Source: LW23 sp041287705 (GTDB lineage Bacteria > Verrucomicrobiota > Verrucomicrobiia > Methylacidiphilales > UBA1321). From it: a stretch of DNA of 30,461 nt. Below the pieces are notes generated by a model. It saw nothing but the letters and a program-made list of their open reading frames with translations. It did not search any database and was not told the origin of the DNA. Position numbers and translations under genes: made by a program. Of this stretch, positions 8,901-17,100 are shown piece by piece (the first letter of the stretch is position 1; each line of letters opens with the position of its first letter). The stretch lies in contig JBGGNE010000525.1 in assembly GCA_041287705.1 (NCBI GenBank), forward strand, positions 1 to 30,461. The letters run 5' to 3'.

Positions 8901-9199
8901 GCAGTCGGGTAGAAGAAGACACGGACAACCGCTACGCCGTTAAAGATTTGCGTCTCCATCCGCTCGAAGTCATTCACCGTGGTTGTCATCGCCCGCTCTG
9001 ATACGGTGATGATGCGGCTCTCGATTTCCTTGGGGGGAAGACCTCCATAGCTCCAGATGACAGACACGACAGGGATGTCAATTGCCGGGAAGATATCCTT
9101 CGGCATGCGATAGAAACTGAGCGCCCCGGCTAATATCAGCGCGATTGCCATCACCGTGAAGGTGTATGGCATGCGAAGGGCAATTCGGACGATCCACAT
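5825..9199 (-). CDS. RND family efflux permease (HAE1/AcrB-like)
   Basis: This is an inner-membrane proton-driven pump of the AcrB superfamily, expected to work as a trimer with an adaptor and an outer-membrane channel. The 1124-residue protein has the usual duplicated plan: a first membrane helix (about 12-28), a large periplasmic domain and then a helix bundle. The proton-relay motif LAVGILVDDTTVEIENI has its Asp pair at 401-402. The second half repeats the plan, with the helix following RHRLLVVSAAAVI and a late helix bundle containing GVATANSILVVSFANEQ. The start MWIVRIALRMPYTF is typical of the family. About 80 residues follow the last helix, including a Gly-Asn-rich stretch, which makes the tail long. 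The matching adaptor lies at 1206-2648 beyond two opposite-strand genes. Substrate cannot be told from the sequence. The 292 bases upstream, shared with the divergent ankyrin gene, hold no clear promoter. Confidence 0.95.
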   Translation of the reverse strand: MWIVRIALRMPYTFTVMAIALILAGALSFYRMPKDIFPAIDIPVVSVIWSYGGLPPKEIESRIITVSERAMTTTVNDFERMETQIFNGVAVVRVFFYPTAKIEAAVAQVTAINQTLLRTMPPGTTPPLILRYSASNVPILQMALGSETMSESELFDEAQNSVRTPLASVEGAMVPLPYGGKSRAIQVDLDLQACRVYGISPSDVSATISAQNLILPSGTAKIGDREYSVAMNSSVDTVQLIGDMPIKTVNGATIFIRDVAQVRDGSSPQTNVVRVDGRKSALLTVLKNGNASTLDVVERVKKRMPEIKKLVPEELEITPLFDQSIFVRAALAGVEHEALIAAGLTALMILLFLGSWRSTLVVAASIPLSIAVALLALVTLGQTLNIMTLGGLALAVGILVDDTTVEIENIHRNMAMGKTLVQAILDGAHQVAGPAFVATLCICIVFVPIFFLGGVAYYLFAPMAMAVVFAVMASYFLSRTIVPTMVYYFYHGREDEEHHDENADNRPTHKGVYGVLAWIHWRFNRGFEGGRKRYVRALAWTLRHRLLVVSAAAVIVAGSLVMLIPNLGQDFFPRVDAGQFRLHVRAPSGTRLEETEKIFSQVADVIREIIPKGEIKLIIDNIGLPLGGINLALSDSATIGSADGEMLISLSEEHGHTWDYVQKIRTTLRERFPDCTFFTQPSDIVGQTLNFGVPSPIDVTVVGRSPKNWDLAKRLEKEISQIPGAVDVHVHQVVDAPQIDVDVDRIRAAGVNLTQRQVAGDVLVALSGTSQTENSFWISPKNGTQYRVSVQTPQPEINSMDVLRNLPVGRMNEQQLLGNLATFNRDTTPAVVSHLTVQPVFNVYANVEGRDLGGVARDIQKIIKNIQSEKDGIPRGTQVMIRGQVDSMQKAFTGLGFGLLGAMVLVYLLLVVNFQSWLDPFIIITALPGALCGIVWMLFITSTTISVPALMGAIMAVGVATANSILVVSFANEQRWAGKDVLSAALAAGYIRLRPVCMTALAMIIGMLPMSFGFGEGGEQNAPLARAVIGGLLVATFSTLFIVPVVYSLLRKKSPRYKRDKLLQDPDDEPVIEEVDLSAVLENQPARGKRQTAPAMHNGHANGSGNGNGNGAAPETDGRFRTRK
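5868..5897 (+). repeat. Short CC-A/G-TTA-like hexamer repeat coding on both strands
   Basis: A run of imperfect CCATTA-like hexamers encodes alternating Pro-Leu at the end of the second FG-GAP protein on the plus strand. On the minus strand it encodes alternating Gly-Asn (NGSGNGNGNG) near the end of the RND pump. Such hexamer runs can expand or contract by slippage without breaking either frame. Confidence 0.7.
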
Positions 9200-9491
9200 A
9201 AGGCAAAAGTCGAAAATGGAGGGGGCAGCCTGCGTTAATGATACTGAGTCGCAATGCGGGAATTCAGCGACACAGGCAGTCCGGAAATGGACAAAAGGGG
9301 CTAAAGTTTACCAGCAGGTTCACTATTATGCAGCCATCCAGAGTCCAATTGCCTTCATCCTCGCACAGAAGGAAGCACTCGGCAAATGCGAAGGTGCCAG
9401 GAACCAATGCAATATTGTCGCAACCTTGCGTATTATATGTACATCTCGTTACAAATATAGCAGGAACTCCTGCCCTTACACAGTTCCGCAC

Positions 9492-10301
9492 ATGAAAACT
9501 TCAGGTCTTCTCTTCTCCATTTTCTACCTCTTTACCATTATAGTAGCGACCGCAGGATCTGCTGATGACAGTCTGCGCGAAGCCGTTACCAGTGGCAACG
9601 TTTCCATGGCGGAAACAGCTTTAATGTCCGGCGCCGATATCGAGCTAAACCAGGAAGGAAATACACCTCTTATGCTTGCTCTGGCCAAGGGTAATGGCTC
9701 CATGGCGGAGATGCTCATTAAACATGGCGCAAAACCCAATGGCATTACGCCACTTTTTATCGCTACGATGAAGGGCGATACGGAAGCCTTAAAGACGCTG
9801 GTTAAATCAAAGAAGGATCTTCAGGCGCTTGATGAATGGTCGGAGAATGCGCTGCACTATGCGGTACGCTCCAAGAATCTTAAAGTCGTCCTGCTGTTGC
9901 TGCAGAGCGGGATTAAGGTCAACCAGAAGAATCAGCTCGGACTTACGCCGCTGATGGTCGCCGTGGAAGATGGCTCTCAGATGCTGATAAACACGCTTAT
10001 CGATCATAAAGCTGATATCAACGCGCAGGATGCTTATGGTCAGACCGCTATCTTTATTGCCACAGCCAGAGGCAATCTGGAAGCTGTGGCGACTTTGATT
10101 TCACGGCGCGCCAATGTTAATGTACTGGACAAGGAAGAGAACTCCGCGTTAAGTATCGCCTTGGCGAATCATGAAGGTTATGCCACCCGCGACGATCAGG
10201 AAAGCAAAGTTAAGGCGATAACTTATGCATCTATAGTAAAGAGCCTTCGAAAGGCCGGCGCTATAGAATCAGGCGAACTCAGCGTGGCCAACTCTCCATA
10301 A
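9492..10301 (+). CDS. Exported ankyrin-repeat protein
   Basis: The 269-residue protein begins with a signal peptide (MKTSGLLFSIFYLFTIIVATAGS). About six or seven ankyrin repeats follow, covering nearly the whole mature chain. Recognisable repeat cores are GNTPLMLALAKGNGSMAEML, NGITPLFIATMKGDTEALKT, SENALHYAVRSKNLKVVLLL, GLTPLMVAVEDGSQMLINTL and GQTAIFIATARGNLEAVATL. Ankyrin repeats bind other proteins. The signal peptide puts this one in the periplasm or outside the cell, so its partner is probably an envelope protein. The open frame extends upstream to 9156, but the ATG at 9492 is chosen because it starts the signal peptide. The NTF2-like gene begins three bases after its stop, so the two are likely cotranscribed. 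The specific role is unknown. Confidence 0.85.
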   Translation: MKTSGLLFSIFYLFTIIVATAGSADDSLREAVTSGNVSMAETALMSGADIELNQEGNTPLMLALAKGNGSMAEMLIKHGAKPNGITPLFIATMKGDTEALKTLVKSKKDLQALDEWSENALHYAVRSKNLKVVLLLLQSGIKVNQKNQLGLTPLMVAVEDGSQMLINTLIDHKADINAQDAYGQTAIFIATARGNLEAVATLISRRANVNVLDKEENSALSIALANHEGYATRDDQESKVKAITYASIVKSLRKAGAIESGELSVANSP

Positions 10302-10304
10302 TCT

Positions 10305-10691
10305 ATGCTTTATGGGCAATTACATCAATCCATGTCTCCACGCGAGCTTATCTATATATGGATAAGCCGCTTTAACAGTGGAGACATTGACGGGCTGGCA
10401 GAGCTGTATGATGAAGACGCGATCAATCATCAGGTAGCCCAGGATCCGGTCATAGGGCGAGAAGCAATACGCGCAATGTTTACCCGTGAGTTCGCAATAG
10501 CCGACATGCACTGCATGCCGGAGCATGTGTTCGAGGACGGCAACTGGGGAATCCTGGAATGGAAGGATCCGAAGGGCCTTCGCGGCTGCGGCTTCTTTCA
10601 TGTCCGCGACGGCAAGATTATCTTTCAGCGCGGCTACTGGGATAAGTTATCGTTCCTCCGGCTGCACAATCTTCCCCTGCCCGAGAAGTAA
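10305..10691 (+). CDS. SnoaL/NTF2-like small protein
   Basis: The protein has 128 residues, or 119 if it starts at the ATG at 10332. The N-terminal pattern SPRELIYIWISRFNSGDID followed by GLAELYDEDAINHQV is the first helix pair of the NTF2/SnoaL cone fold. VIGREAIRAMFTREF, the aromatic strand WGILEWKDPKGLRGCGFFHV and DGKIIFQRGYWDKLSF complete the fold. These proteins form small ligand-binding cavities. Some are isomerases or hydrolases and many have no known substrate. The ending IIFQRGYWD is the usual last strand of the family. The start at 10305 lies just after the ankyrin stop codon, suggesting translational coupling. The start at 10332 fits the family N-terminus slightly better. The TetR gene converges from the other side after 36 bases. 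The fold is secure and the function is not known. Confidence 0.85.
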   Translation: MLYGQLHQSMSPRELIYIWISRFNSGDIDGLAELYDEDAINHQVAQDPVIGREAIRAMFTREFAIADMHCMPEHVFEDGNWGILEWKDPKGLRGCGFFHVRDGKIIFQRGYWDKLSFLRLHNLPLPEK

Positions 10692-10727
10692 TTACAAGGA
10701 GTCGGATCCCATGAAAGCAGAGCCGGC

Positions 10728-11345
10728 TCAGGCGGCCTTCTGCTCGGGCAATCGCCCTGCGCCAATCAGCTCCAGAGCACCGTACTGCAGCTCCTTCACT
10801 ACGGAAAGGTCGTTGTGAATGCGTGCCTGGGTCAGTACGCCTTCAAAGTACGCCAGCAGGGATTTCGCCTTCATTTCCGTGTCCGACTTGGGCACGAGAC
10901 CTTCCTCAGCCGCGTCGCGAATGGCGGAGCCCAGGTACTTCGCTCGAATGTCCAGGCACTCCTGAACCTTGCGGCGAATGTGGGGATCCTGCCGGCACAT
11001 TTCGGTTCCAAGACTAAAGAGCGGGCAGCCTGGTACGTGGCCCGATTTGGCCTTGGCTTCAGCCTGCTTCTCATAGAAGAGCTGGCAGTAAGTGCGAATA
11101 CGGTCCAGAGGGGGCACCGTGGGGGAAAAGATCGCATCCAGGCGAGGGCGTCGCTCCTGGGTATCAGCTTCCAGCGCGCATACGGCGAGGTCCGATTTGG
11201 AGGAGAAGAAGTGGTAGAAGCTGCCCTTTTTCACCCCGGCATGCTCACAAATAGCATCCACTGTGACAGTGGCATAGCTCGTCTCCGTCATCAATTCGAT
11301 GGCAGCCTCGAGCAGGCGTTTCCGAGCGGTACTGGTACGTCCCAT
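10728..11345 (-). CDS. TetR/AcrR family transcriptional repressor
   Basis: This 205-residue DNA-binding repressor releases DNA when it binds a small ligand. The N-terminal helix-turn-helix domain is clear: ARKRLLEAAIELM, then VTVDAICEHAGVKKGSFYHF, then SKSDL (about residues 7-55). The ligand-binding half contains GHVPGCPLFSLGTEM and QDPHIRRKVQEC, a signature seen in one TetR subgroup with a Cys in the pocket region. The ATG at 11345 is chosen because it sits just before the helix-turn-helix, as usual; the 49 residues encoded upstream are hydrophobic and look untranslated. A perfect 18-base palindrome lies 82 bases upstream, which fits autoregulation. A degenerate copy upstream of the RND adaptor suggests the efflux system is a target. 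TetR repressors of RND pumps are well known as a group, but this specific link is inferred. Confidence 0.93.
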   Translation of the reverse strand: MGRTSTARKRLLEAAIELMTETSYATVTVDAICEHAGVKKGSFYHFFSSKSDLAVCALEADTQERRPRLDAIFSPTVPPLDRIRTYCQLFYEKQAEAKAKSGHVPGCPLFSLGTEMCRQDPHIRRKVQECLDIRAKYLGSAIRDAAEEGLVPKSDTEMKAKSLLAYFEGVLTQARIHNDLSVVKELQYGALELIGAGRLPEQKAA

Positions 11346-11773
11346 AACTGTAGTTGCGTGGCAAAAGGTGAAAAGAAGCAGAAAGTGGCAAAACGCCATT
11401 GAAACGAAGAGAACGATGGCGAGGTATTTGACCAGTTGGTCAAAACTGATGTCCGTTAACTGCAAATAACCACGCGAACACTCCCCGTGCAAGTCTCATC
11501 TGCGGAAAAGTATAGCGGTGCTGGATAGTTCGCTATTTTGTGGCACGCTGCTGGCAGGCAAAGGCGCCTGAACATCTTCATAACCATCGGCACGCGCTGG
11601 GGAAATGATGAAAAAAATCGCAAGGAGACTGGCGTCTCCTGTGTGGACGTTGTAGCTTTGCACGTCCGCCATGCAGCGATTTGCGGATGCCCGTGCGGCA
11701 AGTTAAGGAACTGCCGTCATAACCTACCCGCTGTTTCATATCCCGACGATTCACCTGCCGGCCAACGCCTGTA
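11346..11773. other. 428-base intergenic region between TetR and M42 peptidase
   Basis: This stretch between the divergent TetR and peptidase genes holds the palindromic operator (11427-11444) and one small hairpin. The hairpin, at 11623-11640, has a perfect 7-base stem AGGAGAC/GTCTCCT and a TGGC loop. Read on the minus strand, it is followed five bases later by a run of seven T. It could terminate antisense transcription, but no minus-strand gene precedes it. I see no convincing coding frame. Confidence 0.5.
11427..11444. promoter_or_regulatory. Perfect palindromic operator of the TetR repressor
   Basis: TTTGACCAGTTGGTCAAA consists of two perfect 8-base inverted halves (TTTGACCA/TGGTCAAA) separated by two bases. 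The size and short spacer are typical of TetR-family operators. It lies 82 bases upstream of the TetR start, in the gap before the divergent peptidase gene. Each strand carries a TTGACC that could be a -35 box, but I could not pair it with a good -10 box. A related site lies at 2684-2701 upstream of the efflux adaptor. Confidence 0.75.
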
Positions 11774-12883
11774 ATGCACCTCCCATCCGCCATCACGCTC
11801 GATCCCGACCTGCAGCGCGTCGCCACAACGCTGATGGCCTGCCCCACCGCTCCCTACCACGAGCAGCAAACGCGCGCTGCCATGCGGAGTCTGGTGGAGG
11901 GCCTTTCCCACACGACTGTTCAGGAGGACATTTACGGCAATACGCTGGTGCACTACCGGCGCAACCCCGAACCCGGTCACGCCTTCAGCCTTGTGGCGCA
12001 CCTCGATCATCCTGGTTTCGTCGTGTGCACGGTGCAGGGAAAGCGCAATGCGCAGTTTCTGGGCGGCATGCACCTGCGCTATTTCGAGGGTAAGGAAGTC
12101 ATTTTCTACAACACGGACGGCCCGGAAGCTCTGGGCTCGGCTCGCATTGTCCGCGCCGAAGCCGCCAAGGGCCATACGAAGGTTTTCTTTGACGCGGAAC
12201 CGCCCAGGCACGCCAGGTTCGGCATGTGGGATCTGCCTCCGTTTCGCATAACCAGCACGCGCTGCCGCGGCCGTGCGTTTGATGATCTGGCCGGATGCGC
12301 CTCCATGATCGCCCTGCTGCGCCGTCTTGCCCGCAACCGCGCGGAAGCCGATGTCTGCTGCCTTTTTACCAGGGCGGAAGAAGTCGGCTTTCACGGCGCG
12401 CTGGCCTCGCTGAAGGGATCACTGAAGCTGCCCAAGGGGCCGGTGCTTTCCATAGAAACTTCAAACGCACAGGGCTTTGCGAAGCTTGGCGCCGGCCCCA
12501 TCCTTCGCGTGGGAGATCGCGCCACCATCTTTACGCCTGCGGTTACCGCCTGGCTGGAGCTTGCGCTGGCCGATCTCGGACGCCTTCAGACGCGCTTTCC
12601 CTACCAGCGACTTCTGATGGGGGGCGGCACGTGCGAAGGCACCGTATTCCAGCAGGCGGGCTTCCCCACCGGTGCCATGTGCCTGGCGTTGCAGAACTTC
12701 CACAACATGGGGCCGGGCAGTAACGTAGCGGCTGAAGCGCTTTCCGTACAGGATTGGCAGATGCTGCACGAGTTCCTTTTCTACCTCGCCACGGTCGCCT
12801 CCCCCTGCCACACGGCACACAGTACGGAGCTCTGCCAGCGTCTGAAAGATCTTCAGGAAGACGCGCTGAAGAAACTCATCTGA
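11774..12883 (+). CDS. M42-family (glutamyl aminopeptidase/deblocking aminopeptidase-like) metallopeptidase
   Basis: This is a cytoplasmic two-metal aminopeptidase, usually assembled as a large tetrahedral complex that trims peptides. The 369-residue length is normal. The family motifs appear in order. YGNT (54-57) stands in for the usual D-x-x-G-N. AHLDHPGF carries metal ligand His76. RAFDDLAGC carries the bridging Asp170. TRAEEVGFHGA carries the catalytic and ligand pair Glu202-Glu203. SIETS carries acidic ligand Glu228, and ALQNFHNMGPG carries the last ligand His310. GGGTCEGTVFQQAGFPTGA is the conserved C-terminal loop. All expected metal ligands are therefore present, but the motifs drift from classical M42 members (HLDH for HMDE, DDLAGC for DDRxGC), so specificity may differ. 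No Shine-Dalgarno sequence precedes the ATG. It stands alone between TetR and a small membrane protein. Confidence 0.85.
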   Translation: MHLPSAITLDPDLQRVATTLMACPTAPYHEQQTRAAMRSLVEGLSHTTVQEDIYGNTLVHYRRNPEPGHAFSLVAHLDHPGFVVCTVQGKRNAQFLGGMHLRYFEGKEVIFYNTDGPEALGSARIVRAEAAKGHTKVFFDAEPPRHARFGMWDLPPFRITSTRCRGRAFDDLAGCASMIALLRRLARNRAEADVCCLFTRAEEVGFHGALASLKGSLKLPKGPVLSIETSNAQGFAKLGAGPILRVGDRATIFTPAVTAWLELALADLGRLQTRFPYQRLLMGGGTCEGTVFQQAGFPTGAMCLALQNFHNMGPGSNVAAEALSVQDWQMLHEFLFYLATVASPCHTAHSTELCQRLKDLQEDALKKLI

Positions 12884-13070
12884 GCAAGCTGCTTTATGAT
12901 GGAGAGCTCAGCCTGCAAAACCGCCGCCCTCCAGTGCTGTCACAATCTGGCGCGGCATCTGCTTAAAAATCCTGGCAAAGCCTTTTTTACATTATTATAC
13001 ATAAAGACAACGCTTGACAGTGCCCCTTACTCAGCCGATCGTAGAGGGGCGTCGCACACGCCCTCCAGCC

Positions 13071-13331
13071 ATGAAGCGCAGCCAATGCCCGGATACCGTG
13101 GAATTTTCTCTGCATAATAGCAACGGCTATGTTGCTACCATTGGCGGCTGGGCAATCGCGTCGATTATTCTCTATGTACTAAGCATGGGACCTGTTGTTG
13201 CTGTGGTAAAGTACACTGGCGTTGGTCATGATATCGTACCGTATGTCTATGCACCTTTGATCTGGGCGGCCAGATTTCCGTTTCTTAAATATCCCCTGCT
13301 GTGGTATGGAAGTCTCTGGGGCTGGCAATAG
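13071..13331 (+). CDS. Small membrane protein of the YxLSxGP family (member A)
   Basis: I do not recognise this 86-residue protein from any named family. It has a polar N-terminus and a membrane segment (about 22-44) ending in LYVLSMGPVV. A short loop and a second aromatic hydrophobic stretch (VYAPLIWAARFPFLKYPLLW) follow, ending in SLWGWQ. Two tandem genes at 20361 and 20815 share the same framework, namely Y-x-L-S-[MIV]-G-P, then Y-x-P-L, then a terminal Y/G-x-x-[LM]-W-[GD]. This shows the frame is truly coding even though the protein is small. A TTG start at 13014 would add 19 hydrophilic residues, but the ATG at 13071 is preferred. The K+ channel-like gene converges, ending 19 bases away. 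The role is unknown; a small membrane scaffold or accessory subunit is a guess. Confidence 0.7.
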   Translation: MKRSQCPDTVEFSLHNSNGYVATIGGWAIASIILYVLSMGPVVAVVKYTGVGHDIVPYVYAPLIWAARFPFLKYPLLWYGSLWGWQ

Positions 13332-13350
13332 TTAATGAGTCCTGTTCCGC

Positions 13351-13836
13351 TCAATTCTTAGCTTCGGTCGCAGCCTTCGCATCGGCTTCCTCTTCTTCCT
13401 TTTGCATTTGTTCCATCATCCGCATCAGCAATGCGGAGAGCGCAGCAGTGGAAATACCGAATGCCAGTATGCCTGCTGTAGCTTCCAGAGGTTCCAGCAA
13501 ATGCCAGGGGGGTTCCATCATGGTGCCGTAACCCAGCGTTGTATAGTTTACCGCGGAATGATAAAAAGCAGGCTCCAGTCGATCAAACTGTCCCAGCCCC
13601 ATAAAGATGAGAGCCCACACCGCTATCTGTATGATATGAGCCAGAAAGAAAACCAGTGTCACTACTGTGGTCACATACAGACTCATGCTGGGCCCATGGC
13701 TTAGCAACGGATATTTAGCTCGGTGCCGAATAAATCGCATACTGAGTACAGCAGCGAAGACATGGATAATAATGCTAATGACACAGCCAACGGCGCCAAT
13801 AAAGAAGATAGGATGGTAATTGGGGAGAACACTCAT
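13351..13836 (-). CDS. Two-TM-type potassium channel family protein
   Basis: The 161-residue membrane protein has hydrophobic segments at about 13-33, 54-78 and 116-139. Between the last two is a pore loop, FYHSAVNYTTLGYGTM. The TTLGYG sequence (99-104) sits where the K+ selectivity filter TxGYG belongs, so the protein probably forms a tetrameric ion channel in the inner membrane. The filter has an extra Leu position relative to TVGYG, as in some bacterial two-pore-domain-like channel proteins. The C-terminus is a short charged helix rich in Glu, Lys and Ala (EQMQKEEEEADAKAATEAKN) with no RCK nucleotide-binding domain. No regulatory partner is next to it. The convergent neighbour is the small YxLSxGP membrane protein. 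Ion selectivity and gating are not visible from sequence. Confidence 0.82.
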   Translation of the reverse strand: MSVLPNYHPIFFIGAVGCVISIIIHVFAAVLSMRFIRHRAKYPLLSHGPSMSLYVTTVVTLVFFLAHIIQIAVWALIFMGLGQFDRLEPAFYHSAVNYTTLGYGTMMEPPWHLLEPLEATAGILAFGISTAALSALLMRMMEQMQKEEEEADAKAATEAKN

Positions 13837-14101
13837 GATTCGACTTTTGGACCGGGAAAGCTGGCGGTATTGCTGTTCATGAAATAACCTGACTCACCGG
13901 ATATTCCACAAAGCGACATTCCTCACAAGAACATTTGCCTGTTACGCTCGGTAGTGCTAACATCGTTGGCTTCAAATATTTCGGCGCATCGGTGCTTTCT
14001 TCTTTTCAGACGCATTTCCACATTTCCTTCCAGCCCCGCAGCCGTCTCATTCTCCGCCTCCTTTCCTTTCTGTGGATCCGCGTCGCAACTTTTTGCCTTC
14101 C

Positions 14102-17100
14102 ATGAACTTCCATTATCCGCCCGACCTGCCCGTTTGCGCCCGGCGGGAGGAAATCCTGAAAGCACTGCGCCGCTCCCAGGTTCTTGTTGTCGCAGGCGAA
14201 ACGGGCTCCGGAAAAACCACGCAGTTGCCCAAGATGTGTCTGGAGGCAGGCCTTGATAAGCGCGGCATGATCGGCTGCACCCAGCCACGCCGCGTGGCCG
14301 CCATGAGTGTTTCCCGCCGCGTGGCTGAAGAACTTCGCGTGCCGTGGGGTCGGGATGTAGGCTGCAAGATGCGTTTTGCCGACGACACCTCACGAGACAC
14401 GCGGATTAAGTTCATGACGGACGGCATTCTTCTTGCCGAAGTCCAGTCCGATCCCATGCTGCAGGCGTACTCCGCGCTCATCATTGATGAAGCGCACGAG
14501 CGCTCGCTGAACATCGACTTTCTGCTCGGCTACCTGCAGGGATTGCTGCGCCGCCGGGCCGATCTGAAGCTCGTCATAACGTCCGCGACGATCGATACAC
14601 ACGCCTTCGCCGCAGCCTTTGGCAACGCGCCGATTATCGAAGTATCCGGCCGGCTTTACCCGGTGGATATCGTTTACCGCCCTATAGGTGGCGAGCGAGA
14701 ACCCGAAGTCGAAGATGAGCTGGATAAGGCTGCACGCGAACGAGATGCGGAACCAGAACTTCCCGAGCAAAAGCAGTCCGACACCCCAAATGTTTCCGAT
14801 ATCGCGCGGGACCTTGCCTCGCTGGGGACATTGCGAGTCTCTCCCTCCCGAAACTCGTCTGCCACTCCCGCGCCCGCTCCGATGAGGCAGAAAGGACCGG
14901 CACCCGCATTCCGCGAAGTCGGCGACGATATCAGCATTGTCGAAGCCGCCGCCCGCGCCACGGAAGATACACTGATCGAAACAGACGACGGTGATATCCT
15001 CGTCTTCCTGCCCACTGAGCGAGACATCCGCGAAGCCAAAGACCTGCTGGAAGGCAGTCTTGGCACGGGAATCGAAGTACTCGGCCTTTTCGGACGCATG
15101 CCCGCCGCCGAACAGCAGCGTATCTTTTCGCCATCCTCGCGCCGCCGGGTTGTGCTGGCCACCAACATTGCCGAAACGTCGATTACCTTGCCGCGTATTG
15201 TCACGGTAATCGATACCGGACTGGCGCGTATCAGCCGCTACAATCCCCGCACACGCACCAAGCGGCTGCCGGTCGAAACGATCAGCCAGAGCAGCGCCAA
15301 CCAGCGCGCCGGTCGAGCGGGCCGCGTGCAGGCAGGCACCTGCATCCGCCTCTACGATGAGGACGATTTCGCCAGGCGCCCGCCGTTTTCACAGCCGGAG
15401 ATTCAGCGCGCCAATCTGGCCGAAGTCATCCTGCGCATGAAGGCCCACAAACTGGGCCAGATTGAGGACTTCCCCTTCATTGACGCACCGCGCCCGCAGT
15501 CCATTCGCTCGGGTTATCAGCTTCTGCACGAGCTCGGCGCTCTGGACGACACGCACGAGCTTACCCCCATGGGCCGCGAACTGGCGAAGCTTCCGCTGGA
15601 TCCTTCTCTGGGCCGCATGCTGCTTCAGGCTCGCAAGGAAGGTGCCCTGCCGGAAATGCTGATCATCGCCGCAGGCCTGAGCATTCCCGATCCCCGCGAA
15701 CGCCCGGAAACAGAGCGAGAGCAGGCCGCCACCGCGCACAAGTCCTTTCAGGATATGGAGTCCGACTTCATGTCGCTGCTGAAAATCTGGCGTGCCGCGC
15801 CGGATGACCGTGGCGTCAGCCGGAATGCCCTGCGCAAGTTCTGTAAGTCCAATTTCCTCTCCCTGACGCGCATGCGTGAGTGGCGCGACCTTCACAAGCA
15901 GCTTTCCGAATCCATGGAAGGGCTGACCGAGAAGCCGCCTGCCGCGGAGAAAGCGCCGAAAGCCGAAGGAAATGCTCCGGCATTCAATCTCTACAACGCT
16001 CTGCATCGCAGTATCTTATCCGGTTTGCTGGGGCAGATCGCCCAGAAAAAGGAGCGCAATGACTATCAGGCGTCAGGAAACCGAGTCGCCACCATTTTCC
16101 CTGGTTCCAATCTCTACGAGCGCAAAGACAAGCCGCGGCGCGGACGGCAGCAGGAAGAAGCAGCCACCATGGCGCCCGGCAAAGCGGGCGCGCCAGCTGC
16201 AACCACATCGCCCGGCCCCGCCCAGTCCGCGTGGATCATGGCGGCGGAAATCGTCCAGACCTCCCAGCTTTTTGCCCGAACCGTCGCGCGTATCGATCCC
16301 GCCTGGGTGGTGGATCTTGGTGCGCATCTCTGCAAGTTCAGCTACACCGACCAGCACTGGAGCGCCCGCTCCGGCCGCGTGCTGGTAACCGAACGCGTGC
16401 TGATTTACGGCATGGAGGTGCACAAGCATCAGGTTGATTACGGACGCATTAACTCCCGCGAAGCTACCGAGCTCTTTATCCGGGGCGCGCTGATCGACGA
16501 TCCCTCTTCGCGCAGCGATCCAACCGCTCGCTATGCGCCCGGCGAGCGCAATGCGGAACTCTCCGCCGTGGGTTCAGCGCGCTCTATGCGCTCGCCCGGA
16601 GCGGGTGCCGCGCCTCAGCGCATTCAGCACCGCTTTTTTATCGAGAACCGCAAACTGCGCGAGGAGATCGACAACGTCCTGACGCGCGTGCGCAGCAGTC
16701 GCATGCACGATGTGGATGAAGCGCTCTATCAGTTTTACGCCGCGCGCATCGAAGGCGTATCGTCCATCCATGATCTCAATGCTCTGGTACGCAGCAGAGT
16801 ACAGGATGAGCCCATGTTCCTTTGCGCAACCGAAGAAGATCTGTTGGGCACCGACGAGCCTATCTACGATCGCCAGCAGTTCCCCGATGAAGTGGCGCTG
16901 GGGCATACCGTTTTACCGGTGCGATACTCATACACGCCTGGCAATGAGGAAGACGGCGTAACCCTGCGCGTTCCCCTGCCCGTCGCGGAAAAGATGAGCA
17001 CCGGCCAGATTCAGTGGATGGTGCCCGGCCTGCGCGAAGAGCAGATCAGCGTTCTGATGCGCGCGCTGCCCAAGGCGAAGCGCGTGGCACTGATGCCCAT

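Noticed and set aside
9308..9325. A possible third TetR site upstream of the RND pump
   Set aside because: It matches only about 11 of 18 positions and needs a shift in spacing to do better, so it is not listed as a feature.
12974..12988. GGCAAAGCC followed by TTTTTT after the M42 peptidase, as a terminator
   Set aside because: The stem has only three base pairs, too weak for an intrinsic terminator.
13014..13042. TTGACA at 13014 as the -35 box of the small membrane gene at 13071
   Set aside because: The -10 position 17 bases later reads GATCGT and no alternative spacing gives a good match.
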